Source: Flavobacterium collinsii (GTDB lineage: Bacteria > Bacteroidota > Bacteroidia > Flavobacteriales > Flavobacteriaceae). Taken from it: a stretch of 64,000 nt of DNA. The stretch covers positions 1 to 64,000 of the forward strand of contig NZ_CADCST010000047.1 in the NCBI RefSeq assembly GCF_902804485.1, written 5' to 3'. Within the stretch, counting starts at the first letter, position 1. Each line of letters starts with the position of its first letter. Under the pieces are notes generated by a model, which saw only the letters and a list, made by a program, of their open reading frames with translations, searched no databases and was not told the origin of the DNA. The translations under genes were made by a program, and so were the position numbers. Shown here one piece after another: positions 47,035 to 57,306 of the stretch.

Positions 47035-47385
47035 GGTTTAGGCTTTAGGCACTAAGCTTTAGGCTTTAAGCTATAGGCTTTAAGCTATAGGCTATAGGCA
47101 CTAAGCTTTAGGCTCTGGGCTTTTTGAAAAAACATATTGCTTAAAGCCTATGTCTAAAAAAATAACTGCAACAAGCATTGGACTTTAGGCTTTACGGAAA
47201 GCGTACAGCCTAAAGCTTAAAGTTAAAAGCCTAAAGCTAAAAAAAACAAACCGCGATAAGAATGGCTGCAGGCTTTAAAGGAAAGCGTACAGCTTAAAGC
47301 CTAAAGCTAAAAAAAACAAACCGCGATAAGCATTGGGCTGCAGGCTTTAAAGGAAAGCCTAAAGCTTAAAGCCTAAAGCAAAAAA
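47035..47385. repeat. Low-complexity repeats built from AAGCTTTAGGCTTTA
   Basis: Direct and inverted variants of TAGGCTTTAAGCTATAGGC on the left pair with AAGCCTAAAGCTTAAAGCC on the right. In the right half, a segment containing AAAAAACAAACCGCGATAAG is repeated at about 47235-47262 and 47305-47332. No gene is present. The repeats end two bases before the next start codon, so they form the 5' leader of the monooxygenase gene. Confidence 0.8.
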
Positions 47386-47387
47386 AA

Positions 47388-48410
47388 ATGGAAATAGGAA
47401 TTGACAGTTTCGCTTCGGCGATGTACGGAAACCACAATACGCTAAACAGTGTTGATGCAATGGAACAATTACTCCAAAGAATCGAGCTGGCAGATCAGGC
47501 CGGGCTTGACGTTTTTGGAATTGGTGAACATCATAAAAAAGAGTTTTTAGATTCGGCTACCGCAGTAATTTTAAGTGCTGCCGCGGCGCGAACAAAACGC
47601 ATTCGATTGTCAAGTGCTGTTTCGGTTTTAAGTGCTGCCGATCCGGTAAGAGTCTATCAAAGTTTTGCAACCCTTGACTTAATTTCAAAAGGAAGAGCCG
47701 AAATTGTAGTAGGCCGCGGATCTTCAATCGAAGCTTACCCTCTTTTCGGATTTAATCTGAATGACTATGATGAGCTTTTTAAAGAAAAATTAGAGCTCTT
47801 ACTTCAAATCAGAGACAATGAATTTGTAACCTGGTCGGGGAAATTTCGTCCCGCTTTGAATAATCTTCCGGTTTATCCGAGGGCTTTACAGGAAAAACTA
47901 CCGGTTTGGTTGGGCGTTGGCGGAACTCCTGAATCTTTTATAAGAGCAGGATCCTTAGGTTTGCCTTTAATGGTAGCCGTCATTGGAGGTCAGACACATC
48001 GTTTCCGTCCGTTAGTAGATTTGTATCGTGAAGCAGGAAAAGCAGCCGGTTACCAGCCCGAAGAACTTCAGGTAGGCCTACATTCACCTGGGTTTGCAGC
48101 AAGCACTACCGCAAAAGCCATCGAAGAATATTATCCGGGTTATGCTGAACTTTGGACAAAATTAGGCTTAGAACGCGGCTGGCCACCAGTTACCAGAGCC
48201 AAATTTAACGGTTTAATTGACGATCTGGGTGTTCTGGTTGTAGGTGATCCTGAACGCATTGCCGATAAAATCTTACGACACAGTGAATCTCTTGGCGGAA
48301 TTTCAAGATTTACATTTCAAATGGACAATGCAGGCCTGACCCATACACAGCTAATGAATGCAATAGAACTTATTGGCACAAAAGTGATTCCACTCGTTCA
48401 AAAAGGGTAA
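47388..48410 (+). CDS. Luciferase-like (LLM class) flavin-dependent monooxygenase
   Basis: The protein has 340 residues. The bacterial-luciferase TIM-barrel motifs are clear: MEIGIDSFASAMYG, ELADQAGLDVFGIGEHHKKE, RIRLSSAVSVLSAADPVRV and GRAEIVVGRGSSIEAYPLFG. It belongs to the group that often carries an Atu2307/SP_0267-like annotation. It uses reduced FMN supplied by a separate reductase and O2 to oxidise an unknown substrate. It is monocistronic. Confidence 0.9.
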   Translation: MEIGIDSFASAMYGNHNTLNSVDAMEQLLQRIELADQAGLDVFGIGEHHKKEFLDSATAVILSAAAARTKRIRLSSAVSVLSAADPVRVYQSFATLDLISKGRAEIVVGRGSSIEAYPLFGFNLNDYDELFKEKLELLLQIRDNEFVTWSGKFRPALNNLPVYPRALQEKLPVWLGVGGTPESFIRAGSLGLPLMVAVIGGQTHRFRPLVDLYREAGKAAGYQPEELQVGLHSPGFAASTTAKAIEEYYPGYAELWTKLGLERGWPPVTRAKFNGLIDDLGVLVVGDPERIADKILRHSESLGGISRFTFQMDNAGLTHTQLMNAIELIGTKVIPLVQKG

Positions 48411-48592
48411 TTATTTGGTACAAAAGAGATTCAGCTCGTTCAAAAAAGGGGATTCACACAAAATGTTGTGGGGTTGATAGAAGTTATTCCTTTTATTAAC
48501 AATTTCAGCTCTTCATTTAAGAGATCATTTTATTACAGCTGATTTTACAATTAGTGTTCTCTTTCGGTATAAATATTTGAAATGTTTAAAAA

Positions 48593-48856
48593 GGGCTGAA
48601 AGCCCAGAAGCATAAAAATAGTGCAACGCACTATAACTTAAGATAATGAATCATATTGCCCTGAAGGGACTTAAGCAGTTATAAATAAAGCATAAGATCT
48701 TGGCTAAAAGTTGCTAACTTTAGGAAATGTCATAAAATAAGATATGTGCTTTTTGGGTTATGCTTTCGCCCTTACAGGGCTTAAAGAAGTGCTCACCAGT
48801 ATTCATGGCACTTTGTGCCATGTTACTGCTAAGGCTCTTTCAGAGCAACAGATTCC
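48593..48856. repeat. Multi-hairpin REP-like element
   Basis: At least six very short stem-loops occur in about 260 bp: GGGCTGAAAGCCC, AGTGCAACGCACT, GCCCTGAAGGGAC, GCCCTTACAGGGC, GGCACTTTGTGCC and GCTCTTTCAGAGC. No frame fits a protein. The pattern resembles repeated extragenic palindromes. The rest of 48411-49015 shows only the terminator listed next. Confidence 0.75.
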
Positions 48857-48923
48857 AAATACTTGTCTCTTACGGAGTAAGCTGTAAATTATTATTGCAA
48901 TTAAGAAATTTTAGGAAAATGTT

Positions 48924-48958
48924 AAAAAACCCGACAGGTTAAAAACCTGTCGGGTTAC
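48924..48958. terminator. Bidirectional terminator between convergent genes
   Basis: AACCCGACAGGTT (48928-48940) pairs perfectly over 13 bp with AACCTGTCGGGTT (48944-48956), loop AAA. An A run lies on one side and T-rich sequence on the other. Confidence 0.85.
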
Positions 48959-49015
48959 TTTTAAACACCCAGCCCCTTAGCATCTCAGAACCTAAGCGCC
49001 TTAGTACCTAAAAAA

Positions 49016-51406
49016 TCAGAACTTATACGTTACCCCCACTCTAAAGTTTCTTGGTGCTTCTGTTTGCCAATAGTAAGCAGAAAGCCATTCATAGTAAGAT
49101 CCACTGTACAGGTATTTGTCCAGAATATTAAACACATTTGCTGTAACCTTAAACTTCCCGGTTTCATAAGATAAACCTCCATCCAGTTTAAAATAGTTGG
49201 GTAAGCTTATACCTCCTACACTCCAACTGTCCGTTTGACGGCCTGCAAGATAAGTCCCTCCTATAGAAGCCCCCAGTCCTTTTAACTTTCCGCTTTGAAT
49301 GCTGTAGTTCAACCACGCATTTGCACTATGTTTAGCAAATCCCGGTACAACTGAACCCACCGTTATTTTTGGAATAACCGAACTTGTTACTATAGATTCT
49401 GTAAAAGCATAATTAGCAACAAGATTAAGTCCGTCTAATAACCTTCCTCTAATGTCAAATTCAATACCCTCCGCTCTTTTTTCTCCTAAAACAATTTTAT
49501 AAATATCATTTGGTCCGTTCGTTGGATCGGCAGCAAGTTCATTCTGTTTTACGATTCTATAAGCTGCTAATGTAGTACTCCACGATCCGTCAAACCAATC
49601 TTTCTTAATTCCAAATTCCACATTATTTCCAGTTATCGGTTTTACCTGATCACCATTTTTAATAATTCCGGACTGCGGTATAAATGCCTGATCGTACAAA
49701 CCATAAAGAGCTAAATTATCGGTCACAGAATAACTAAATCCTACACGTGGTGTAATATGACTATCAGATTCAATTGTTCCCCAACTGTTTTGGCTAATCC
49801 AAGTATATCGTGCTGCAAGAGTCAATCTCAATTTATTCTCAAAGAAACCAAGTTCATCCTGAATATAACCTGCTGCGTATTCTTGTGTTAATTTACCACC
49901 AGCTCTGACTGAAAGCGGTGTTGTACGATTGAAAACGGGAAAACCGTTAGAAGGCGTCCCGTAATTTGGACTGTAAACATTAAATGGATTTGCAGCTGTA
50001 TCAAGATCATGAGACTGTCCCCAATCTGCCATATAATCTTTACTTCCTAAATCTACACCGCCTAATAGTTTATGCGTAACTTTTCCGGTCGTAAACTTTC
50101 CGTTTACGAATATCTGCCCCAAATACATATTACTTTCTGCGTCCCAAATACCCACATTTCTGATAATGTTGCCTTTACCAAGAGTATTTTCACTTGAACC
50201 AATTTTGCTTGGCCATGAACTGTATCCTTGCTGAATGTACTTGAAGTAAGAAGTTTGTGCTGTCAGTTTCCAATTATCATCAAACTTATGCTCAAACATA
50301 AAGTAGCCGTTATGGTCTTGAATATTAGTATCCGGAATACCAGGCTGTGTCAAAGTAAATCCAACCGGTAAAGTGGCATATCCATCAGATTTAGGTCCAA
50401 ACACATAATAAGAACCTACTTCAGTCATGTTGGCATATTGAAAATTATACTCCGCCGTAATTTTCGTTTTATCATCAATCTGATACGTAAGCACGGGGGC
50501 AATTACATAACGGTTGTTGCGTTCAAATGCACGATGCGCACCTCTGTTTTGGGCAGCAGCATTAAAACGATACAATAGCTTTCCTTTTTTATCCAGTTTC
50601 CCATCAAGATCGATACTCGCTCTGTAAAAATCATAGCTTCCCGCCATTACACTGGCTTCTCCTTTTGTAATTCCGGTTGGTTTTTTAGTCACTACGTTAT
50701 ACAAACCACTTGGATCACCAACGGAAAGCATAAATCCTGCAGGTCCTTTCACAAACTCAATATGATCTACAAAACTCATGTCTTCAGTAAGCGGTCCCCA
50801 GGAAGAAGAAACTACGTTGAAACCATTACGGAACGCCTGAACCTGTGAACCACGCATTTTTATATTGGTATACAAATCTCCCCAGTGCTCAGAACGTATT
50901 GCCCCACTCACATTTCGAATTACTCCGTCACTCATACTTACAATCTGTTGATCTTTTAATGTCTGACCACTCACAATCTGAATATTTTGTGGAATTTCCA
51001 ATACAGGTGTTTGAAGACGTAAGGATAAAGAAGGCTTGTCTTGCTTGTATTTGTTTTTAGTAATTACAACTTCGTCCAAATCTTCCTGGCTCTCCGAAAG
51101 CATGAAGTTTTTAGTTGTCGTTTGCTTTGATGTCACTGTAATTCTGTCTTCAACCGGACGAATTCCAACTGCACTAATGCTGATAGTATAACTGGCAGGT
51201 TTAATATTTTTAATTTCGTACTGTCCGTGTTCGTTCGTAATAGCACTGTACCTTGTTCCTCTAAGAGCAACAAAAACATTTTCTGCCGGCACATTTCCGG
51301 TTAAGGAAACTCTTCCGATTACTTTTCCGTGTTCCTGCCCCATCATCACTAATGAGTTTAGGAAAATCAGAAAAAATAAAACTTTTTTTATTCTCATGGT
51401 ATTCAT
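49016..51406 (-). CDS. TonB-dependent siderophore receptor
   Basis: The protein has 796 residues. After a signal peptide (MRIKKVLFFLIFLNSLVMM) comes a regulatory domain (about 28-115, VIGRVSLTGNVPAENVFVAL) and a siderophore-type plug. The plug has PVLEIPQNIQIVSGQTLKDQ, MRGSQVQAFRNGFN and VDHIEFVKGPAGFMLSVGDP. The barrel ends NFRVGVTYKF with terminal Phe. It fits the FhuA/FoxA-like siderophore receptor family and takes up ferric siderophores across the outer membrane. A possible Fur box lies at 51472-51490. It is monocistronic; inner-membrane partners are not nearby. Confidence 0.9.
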   Translation of the reverse strand: MNTMRIKKVLFFLIFLNSLVMMGQEHGKVIGRVSLTGNVPAENVFVALRGTRYSAITNEHGQYEIKNIKPASYTISISAVGIRPVEDRITVTSKQTTTKNFMLSESQEDLDEVVITKNKYKQDKPSLSLRLQTPVLEIPQNIQIVSGQTLKDQQIVSMSDGVIRNVSGAIRSEHWGDLYTNIKMRGSQVQAFRNGFNVVSSSWGPLTEDMSFVDHIEFVKGPAGFMLSVGDPSGLYNVVTKKPTGITKGEASVMAGSYDFYRASIDLDGKLDKKGKLLYRFNAAAQNRGAHRAFERNNRYVIAPVLTYQIDDKTKITAEYNFQYANMTEVGSYYVFGPKSDGYATLPVGFTLTQPGIPDTNIQDHNGYFMFEHKFDDNWKLTAQTSYFKYIQQGYSSWPSKIGSSENTLGKGNIIRNVGIWDAESNMYLGQIFVNGKFTTGKVTHKLLGGVDLGSKDYMADWGQSHDLDTAANPFNVYSPNYGTPSNGFPVFNRTTPLSVRAGGKLTQEYAAGYIQDELGFFENKLRLTLAARYTWISQNSWGTIESDSHITPRVGFSYSVTDNLALYGLYDQAFIPQSGIIKNGDQVKPITGNNVEFGIKKDWFDGSWSTTLAAYRIVKQNELAADPTNGPNDIYKIVLGEKRAEGIEFDIRGRLLDGLNLVANYAFTESIVTSSVIPKITVGSVVPGFAKHSANAWLNYSIQSGKLKGLGASIGGTYLAGRQTDSWSVGGISLPNYFKLDGGLSYETGKFKVTANVFNILDKYLYSGSYYEWLSAYYWQTEAPRNFRVGVTYKF

Positions 51407-51471
51407 TATTATTTTTTATTGGTTTTTATTTCGCTGGCAAAAGTAATTGCTAAAACATTTTTTTGCAAATT

Positions 51472-51490
51472 ATTTTTAATTATTCTAAAT
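51472..51490. promoter_or_regulatory. Possible Fur box before the siderophore receptor gene
   Basis: ATTTTTAATTATTCTAAAT is a 19-bp imperfect palindrome with five paired mismatched positions, resembling the ATTTAGAAT-type iron boxes of Bacteroidota. It lies 66 bp upstream of the receptor ATG and also 119 bp before the divergent thiolase gene. Confidence 0.4.
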
Positions 51491-51608
51491 AAATATAATT
51501 CAAAATGAAATCACTGAATAAAATGCCAAGACTTATTATTTTGAATTATAAATCCGTCATTAGTAAATAACTCTGCTTATCTTTAAGGACAAAAACACCA
51601 TCTTCATT

Positions 51609-52889
51609 ATGAATCACACAAACACACTCAAAAAAGTAGCTATTGTGGGATACAACCGTATTCCGTTTGCAAGAGCTAATACCGCCTACACCGAAGTTGG
51701 AAATCAACAAATGATGACCGCCGCTCTCGATGGTCTTGTGACCCAATACAATCTGAAAGGAAAATTAATTGGTGAAGTTGCCGGAGGGGCCGTAATCAAA
51801 CATACTTACGACAATAATCTAATGAGGGAATGTGTCCTGCAAACAACACTCGATCCCGCTACTCCTGCCTGCGATTTGCAACAGGCTTGTGATACCGGAA
51901 TCGAAAGTGCTATTTATATCGCCAACAAAATTGCATTGGGACAAATTGAATGCGGAATTGCCGGAGGTGTTGATTCTATAAGTGATATTCCGATGGCGGT
52001 GAGCGACAAACTTCGAAGAATTCTACTCCATGTCAGAAATGCAAAATCAATTACTGAAAAAATAAAGTTCTTTTTAAAAATTCGACCTGGAGATTTGGCT
52101 CCGCTGGTTCCTAAGAATGAAGAAGTTCAAACCGGACTTTCAATGGGAGGTCACACCGAAATCACTGCCAAACATTACAAAATCTCTCGTGAAGATCAGG
52201 ACAACTTTGCACTTAAAAGTCATCTCAATATGGCGAAAGCCTATGATGACGGCTTTTTTGACGATATGATTACTCCCTTCAACGGACTTGACCGGGACAA
52301 TAATTTAAGAAAAGACAGCACGCTGGAAAAATTGGCCAGGCTAAAACCAGCCTTCGACAAAATCAATGGAACCTTAACCGCAGGAAATTCAACTCCACTA
52401 ACGGATGGCGCTTCCTGCGTTCTTTTAGCCAGTGAAGAATGGGCCAAAGAACAGGGACTTCCAATTTTAGCCTACATCACTTTTGCAGAAATTGCTGCTA
52501 TTGAATATGTCAAAAATCAGCAAAACCTTTTGCTCGCTCCTTTGTTTGCGGTCAGCAATATGCTCGACAAAGCAGGTTTAACTTTACAGGACTTTGATTA
52601 TTATGAAATTCACGAAGCTTTTGCCGCGCAGGTTTTAGCCACTTTGAAGATCTGGGAGAGTCCGGAACTGAGTACTCAAATAGGACTGTCTAAAACCCTC
52701 GGTGCTATTGACCGCGAAAAACTAAACGTGAAAGGAAGCAGTCTCGCAGCCGCACACCCCTTTGCTGCCACAGGAGGCCGTATCATTGGCGTGATGGCCA
52801 AATTATTAAATGAAAAAGGATCAGGACGCGGACTAATTTCTATTTGTGCCGCCGGAGGACAAGGCGTTACCATGATTATCGAAAAATAA
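51609..52889 (+). CDS. Acetyl-CoA acyltransferase (thiolase), FadI-like
   Basis: The protein has 426 residues of the thiolase family. The nucleophile is in the region DLQQACDTGIESAIYIANKI. The two other catalytic regions are YYEIHEAFAAQVLATL (His of the H/NEAF motif) and AAHPFAATGGRI with CAAGGQGVTMII at the end. The HEAF form is the one used by the FadI/trifunctional-beta branch. It cleaves 3-ketoacyl-CoA or condenses acetyl-CoA. No hydratase/dehydrogenase partner is adjacent, so its pathway cannot be set. Confidence 0.88.
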   Translation: MNHTNTLKKVAIVGYNRIPFARANTAYTEVGNQQMMTAALDGLVTQYNLKGKLIGEVAGGAVIKHTYDNNLMRECVLQTTLDPATPACDLQQACDTGIESAIYIANKIALGQIECGIAGGVDSISDIPMAVSDKLRRILLHVRNAKSITEKIKFFLKIRPGDLAPLVPKNEEVQTGLSMGGHTEITAKHYKISREDQDNFALKSHLNMAKAYDDGFFDDMITPFNGLDRDNNLRKDSTLEKLARLKPAFDKINGTLTAGNSTPLTDGASCVLLASEEWAKEQGLPILAYITFAEIAAIEYVKNQQNLLLAPLFAVSNMLDKAGLTLQDFDYYEIHEAFAAQVLATLKIWESPELSTQIGLSKTLGAIDREKLNVKGSSLAAAHPFAATGGRIIGVMAKLLNEKGSGRGLISICAAGGQGVTMIIEK

Positions 52890-53000
52890 AAAAGACAAAC
52901 CAATTGAAATAGAAATAAAAGAATTAAAACTGTAACATTAGCAAAAAAAAAGTCTCTATAGTATAAAAAGCCGTTAACAAATTAACCCAAACATTTTTAT

Positions 53001-54101
53001 ATGAGAACCTTAAAACTTGTTACCTTACTTATTTTCATTCTTTTTTCGTTTTCGAAAATAAACGCGCAGTCCATTCAAAATGACAGTATAAAACTGGATT
53101 ATACCAAAATCTATTCTCTTGCTTTGGATGGAAATCCAAAATTGGCATTGCCTCTACTAGACACCGATCCAACCAAAAAAATAGCAGAAAAGGATTTAAA
53201 ATTCAAAACCAACTTTGAAAACCGCTTTAAGTTTGAAGAGGACAAAAGTGATTTTCTGGAAACCAGAAAATCAAAAATAGATCAACTGTTAAAAATTTAC
53301 AGAGATTACTGGCGCTTCTCTTTCTCGAACAAGGAAAAGAAAACAGATTCACTGATCCTAAAAAACGTTTCTAATTTTCTTAAAACGAATTTTCCTGCTG
53401 CCAAAAACTTACCGCTAAATGAAGACAGCATTAATGTTTACCAAAAAAAGTATATCGCCAGTCTAGGCTATCATACTACAGGATTTGGAAAAACCGGAGG
53501 CTTGTATGATTTATTGGTTTGGAAAACAGAGAAAGACACCATTTATAAAGTCAATTATGACGGAAAAGAAACACCAATCAAAATCTTTTTTATGGATGAT
53601 TTCGTAACGTTGGGCTGGAGCGAATACGCCACTTTAGGGCGTTACTATCCTGCAGGTTGGGCAACTAAAGAAGCTTTGTTTTGTGTAAAAAAGGCTTATG
53701 ACTTAAAATCGGAAAATTTCAGAGTGAGCTACATTGGTCACGAAGGCAGACACTTTGCCGATTACAAATTGTTTCCGAAATTAAAAGGAGTTGGTTCTGC
53801 CGATTTGGAATACAGAGGTAAATTAACCGAGTTGTCCCTTTACTCTGAAGAAGGCCTGATGAAACGAGTACAGTTTTTTATTAATACCGGAAACTATGAT
53901 AGCGATAACGGCCATTCCATAGCAGCCTATTGTGTGATAAGAGATTTATCCCGAGTTTTATTCCAAAACGACTTCGAAAAAGATATCAATAAATGGAAAG
54001 CAATTCCGGTAGGTAAAATAAATGAAGCTGCAGCTAAACTTCTTGCTGAAAATACAAAGGCACTGGAGAAAATTCTAAATGTTGAAAAATTCATCAAATA
54101 A
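53001..54101 (+). CDS. Secreted or periplasmic HExxH protein, putative metallopeptidase
   Basis: The protein has 366 residues. The signal peptide ends near KINAQS. I do not recognise a named family. The middle of the protein contains SYIGHEGRHFADYKLF (about 249-264), an HExxH zinc motif, followed by DLEYRGKLTELSLYSEE with a candidate third ligand Glu. The N-terminal half is Lys-rich and helical (LETRKSKIDQLLKIYRDYW). A zincin-type peptidase is plausible, but structural similarity is unproven. It stands alone between the thiolase and the sdh region. Confidence 0.6.
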   Translation: MRTLKLVTLLIFILFSFSKINAQSIQNDSIKLDYTKIYSLALDGNPKLALPLLDTDPTKKIAEKDLKFKTNFENRFKFEEDKSDFLETRKSKIDQLLKIYRDYWRFSFSNKEKKTDSLILKNVSNFLKTNFPAAKNLPLNEDSINVYQKKYIASLGYHTTGFGKTGGLYDLLVWKTEKDTIYKVNYDGKETPIKIFFMDDFVTLGWSEYATLGRYYPAGWATKEALFCVKKAYDLKSENFRVSYIGHEGRHFADYKLFPKLKGVGSADLEYRGKLTELSLYSEEGLMKRVQFFINTGNYDSDNGHSIAAYCVIRDLSRVLFQNDFEKDINKWKAIPVGKINEAAAKLLAENTKALEKILNVEKFIK

Positions 54102-54604
54102 GACTTAGCTGAAAAAACTTATGCTTTCCTAAATCATAATTTTAGAGCCGCGTTCTGCTCTTTCTAATCTCGCCAAGGTGCAAAATCGCAAAGTTTTTTT
54201 TAATGAAAAATCAATTAAAAAAATCTGCAGCCCGAGCGATAACGAATTGACAAAGCAAATCAACTTGAAAAACATTTAACACATAGAAACAAAGATCTTA
54301 AACGCAATAAAAAGTGTCGAAAAGAAATACATTTCTTTCGCATAGCGGTATGCGGTTTATTTTAAGTGAAATGCCTTTTACAAGCATTTTGAGCTATGTT
54401 TCTATGTGTTAAAATACAATTGCAGCTAACGGATCAATCTAACATCCGTTCTCAAGTATTAATTCTTATTTTGAATTACAATAAACAGTTCAAATAATAG
54501 CGTTTTCTTTACAAAAAACCATTTTTTTATAGTAAATTAGGCCTTCTAAAAATTTAAGTCACTTATAGAATTGGTGTATAAATTCATTTTAAACTAAAAT
54601 AAAA
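54102..54604. other. Intergenic region before sdhA
   Basis: Contents are a partial CTCGCCAAGGTGCAAAATCG-type repeat near 54170, the MITE-like element listed next, and an A/T-rich sdhA leader. No ORF is visible, and in particular no cytochrome b (sdhC) gene. Confidence 0.55.
54275..54413. repeat. MITE-like element, first copy
   Basis: The terminal arms TTTAACACATAGAAAC (54275-54290) and GTTTCTATGTGTTAAA (54398-54413) are perfectly complementary over 16 bp. The interior contains GAAAAGAAATACATTTC. A related element in the opposite orientation lies at 57307-57431, on the far side of sdhAB. Confidence 0.85.
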
Positions 54605-56515
54605 ATGATTGACTCAAAAATACCCGAAGGCCCACTAGCCGATAAATGGAACAATTACAAAGCAAAAGCGAAACTCGTAAATCCCGCCAACAGAAAAAAA
54701 CTAAACGTTATTGTGGTCGGAACCGGTCTTGCGGGTGCTTCCTGCGCAGCATCTCTGGCTGAACAAGGTTATAATATCCAATCCTTTTGCTTTCAGGATT
54801 CTGCCAGACGTGCCCATTCTGTTGCAGCACAAGGAGGTGTTAATGCTGCCAAAAACTACAAAAACGATGGTGACAGTACCTTCAGAATGTTCTATGATAC
54901 CATCAAAGGCGGTGATTTCAGATCCCGTGAAGCCAATGTCTACCGCTTGGCCGAATGTTCTGCACATTTAATAGATCATGCCGTAGCACAAGGCGTTCCT
55001 TTTGCCAGAGAATATGCGGGTTACCTAAACAACCGCTCTTTTGGTGGCGTTCAGGTTTCAAGAACCTTTTATGCACGCGGACAAACCGGGCAGCAGCTTT
55101 TACTAGGTGCTTATCAGGGATTATTACGTCAGGTTTCCTTAGGAAAAGTAACGATGCATACCCGTCACGAGATGCTGGAATTAGTTGTTATTGATGGAAA
55201 AGCAAAAGGCATTATCGCCCGAAATCTGGAAACAGGAGCTTTGGAGCGTCATGTTGCCGATGCTGTTGTACTGGCTTCGGGAGGCTACGGAAAAGTATAT
55301 TATCTTTCTACACTGGCAATGGGCTGTAATAGTTCGGCCATTTGGAGAGCTCATAAAAAAGGTGCTTATATGGCGGGAGTAAGCTGGATTCAGTTTCATC
55401 CTACTTCACTTCCTCAACACGGAGCCAATCAGTCCAAACTCACTTTAATGTCAGAATCTTTGCGGAACGACGGACGAATCTGGGTTCCGAAAAAGGCCGA
55501 AGACCAGCGAAATGCCAATACAATTCCCGAAGAAGAACGAGATTATTATCTGGAACGCCGATATCCCTCTTTTGGAAATCTTGCGCCCCGTGATATTTCC
55601 TCACGGGCTGCCAAAGAGCGAATTGATGCCGGACATGGTGTAGGCCCCATGAAAAATGCCATTTATTTGGATTTCTCAGATGCTATAAAAGCACAGGGAA
55701 AAGATAAAATTGAAGCCAAATACAGCAATCTATTTGCCATGTATGAAAAAATTACCGGAATCAATGCTTACAAAGAACCCATGTTAATCTCCCCTGCTGC
55801 TCACTTTACGATGGGTGGACTTTGGGTAGATTATGAACTAATGACCAGTATTCCCGGATTATTTGCTTTGGGAGAAGCCAATTTTGCCGATCACGGTGCA
55901 AACAGACTGGGGGCTAATTCCTTGCTTCAGGCTTGTGTAGACGGTTATTTTATAGCTCCCTATACGATTCCTAATTATTTGGCTGGAGAATTAAATGCAC
56001 CCAAAGCTACGATCAGCCATCCTGCTTTTGATGAAGCCGAAAAAGCAGTTCGAACTCAGCTGGATCATTTCTTAAACAGTAAAGGCACACTTTCTACCGA
56101 TCACTTTCATAAAAAAATTGGAAGATTACTTTACGAAAAATGCGGTCTTTCCAGAAGCAAGGAAAAACTCGAAGAGGCTCTTGAGGATATCAAAGCCTTA
56201 AAAACTTCTTTTGAAAAGGATTTACTGATTACCGGAGATGATACTTTAAATAGTGAACTCGAAAAAGCCGGCCGAATTGCCGATTACATCGAGTTGGCCG
56301 AACTAATGTGTTACGATGCTTTACAAAGAGAAGAATCCTGTGGTGCCCACTTTCGGGAAGAATTTCAAACTGCCGATGGTGAAGCAGTTCGAAATGATAC
56401 CGATTTCTGTTATGTCTCGGCCTGGGAATGGAAAGGTCCAGCGAAACAGCCCGAATTACATAAGGAACCTCTTGTATTTGAGTCGGTTGAACTTGCTGTA
56501 AGAAGTTATAAATAA
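54605..56515 (+). CDS. sdhA: Succinate dehydrogenase/fumarate reductase flavoprotein subunit
   Basis: The protein has 636 residues. The FAD-binding start is [20 protein letters not shown] (about 36-55). The His for covalent FAD is in [18 protein letters not shown]. Catalytic regions include [21 protein letters not shown], a likely catalytic Arg in [11 protein letters not shown], and FTMGGLWVD with [20 protein letters not shown]. It oxidises succinate to fumarate (or the reverse) together with the iron-sulfur subunit 17 bp downstream. It fits the Bacteroidota-type SdhA/FrdA length. No membrane anchor gene precedes it, unlike the usual sdhCAB order. Confidence 0.93.
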   Translation: MIDSKIPEGPLADKWNNYKAKAKLVNPANRKKLNVIVVGTGLAGASCAASLAEQGYNIQSFCFQDSARRAHSVAAQGGVNAAKNYKNDGDSTFRMFYDTIKGGDFRSREANVYRLAECSAHLIDHAVAQGVPFAREYAGYLNNRSFGGVQVSRTFYARGQTGQQLLLGAYQGLLRQVSLGKVTMHTRHEMLELVVIDGKAKGIIARNLETGALERHVADAVVLASGGYGKVYYLSTLAMGCNSSAIWRAHKKGAYMAGVSWIQFHPTSLPQHGANQSKLTLMSESLRNDGRIWVPKKAEDQRNANTIPEEERDYYLERRYPSFGNLAPRDISSRAAKERIDAGHGVGPMKNAIYLDFSDAIKAQGKDKIEAKYSNLFAMYEKITGINAYKEPMLISPAAHFTMGGLWVDYELMTSIPGLFALGEANFADHGANRLGANSLLQACVDGYFIAPYTIPNYLAGELNAPKATISHPAFDEAEKAVRTQLDHFLNSKGTLSTDHFHKKIGRLLYEKCGLSRSKEKLEEALEDIKALKTSFEKDLLITGDDTLNSELEKAGRIADYIELAELMCYDALQREESCGAHFREEFQTADGEAVRNDTDFCYVSAWEWKGPAKQPELHKEPLVFESVELAVRSYK

Positions 56516-56532
56516 TCAAAAGTTAAAGCAAT

Positions 56533-57279
56533 ATGAAACTATATCTTAAAATATGGCGACAGTCTGATACTTCTTCTAAAGGAAAAATGATAGATTATGA
56601 AATCGATGAAGTTTCAGAACATATGTCATTTCTGGAAATGCTTGATCTTTTAAATGAATCTTTAATTCAGAAAAAAGAACGTGTTATTGAGTTTGATCAC
56701 GATTGCCGCGAAGGAATTTGCGGACAATGTGGTGTTATGATTGACGGAAGAGCACACGGCCCCTTAAAAAACACCACTACCTGTCAGCTTCATATGAGAA
56801 GTTTTAAAGATGGGGATACCATTTATATTGAACCTTTTCGGGCAAAAGCCTTTCCTGTACTGAGAGATTTAAAAATTGACCGCTCCGCTTTTGATGCCAT
56901 TATTGAATCTGGTGGTTTTATTGGAGTCTCCACGGGTCAGGCGCCTGAAGCCAATACGATTCCGATATCTTACGAGACTGCCGAAGCGTCTTTTGATGCC
57001 GCAGCCTGCATTGGTTGTGGGGCCTGCGTAGCAACTTGCAAAAACGCCAGCGCTGCCTTGTTTACAGGTGCCAAAATCACACATCTGGCTTTATTACCAC
57101 AAGGACAAGTCGAGGCTTCAAAAAGAGTGCTAACTATGGTAAACCAGATGGATGCAGAAGGTTTTGGAAACTGCTCCGATACCAGAGCCTGTGAAATTGA
57201 GTGCCCACAAGGTATTTCGATTCTTTCGATCGCAAAAATGAATGCCGAATATACTAAAGCTTTAATTTTTAAAAAATAA
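56533..57279 (+). CDS. sdhB: Succinate dehydrogenase/fumarate reductase iron-sulfur subunit
   Basis: The protein has 248 residues. The 2Fe-2S ligands lie in DCREGICGQCGVMIDG with TTCQLHM. The 4Fe-4S motif is CIGCGACVATCKN, and the last cluster motif is CSDTRACEIECPQG. It moves electrons from the FAD of SdhA toward quinone. The membrane anchor needed for quinone reaction is not visible upstream or downstream in this window. Confidence 0.93.
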   Translation: MKLYLKIWRQSDTSSKGKMIDYEIDEVSEHMSFLEMLDLLNESLIQKKERVIEFDHDCREGICGQCGVMIDGRAHGPLKNTTTCQLHMRSFKDGDTIYIEPFRAKAFPVLRDLKIDRSAFDAIIESGGFIGVSTGQAPEANTIPISYETAEASFDAAACIGCGACVATCKNASAALFTGAKITHLALLPQGQVEASKRVLTMVNQMDAEGFGNCSDTRACEIECPQGISILSIAKMNAEYTKALIFKK

Positions 57280-57306
57280 TAAAACACAACCTTAGTTAAT
57301 TTATTA

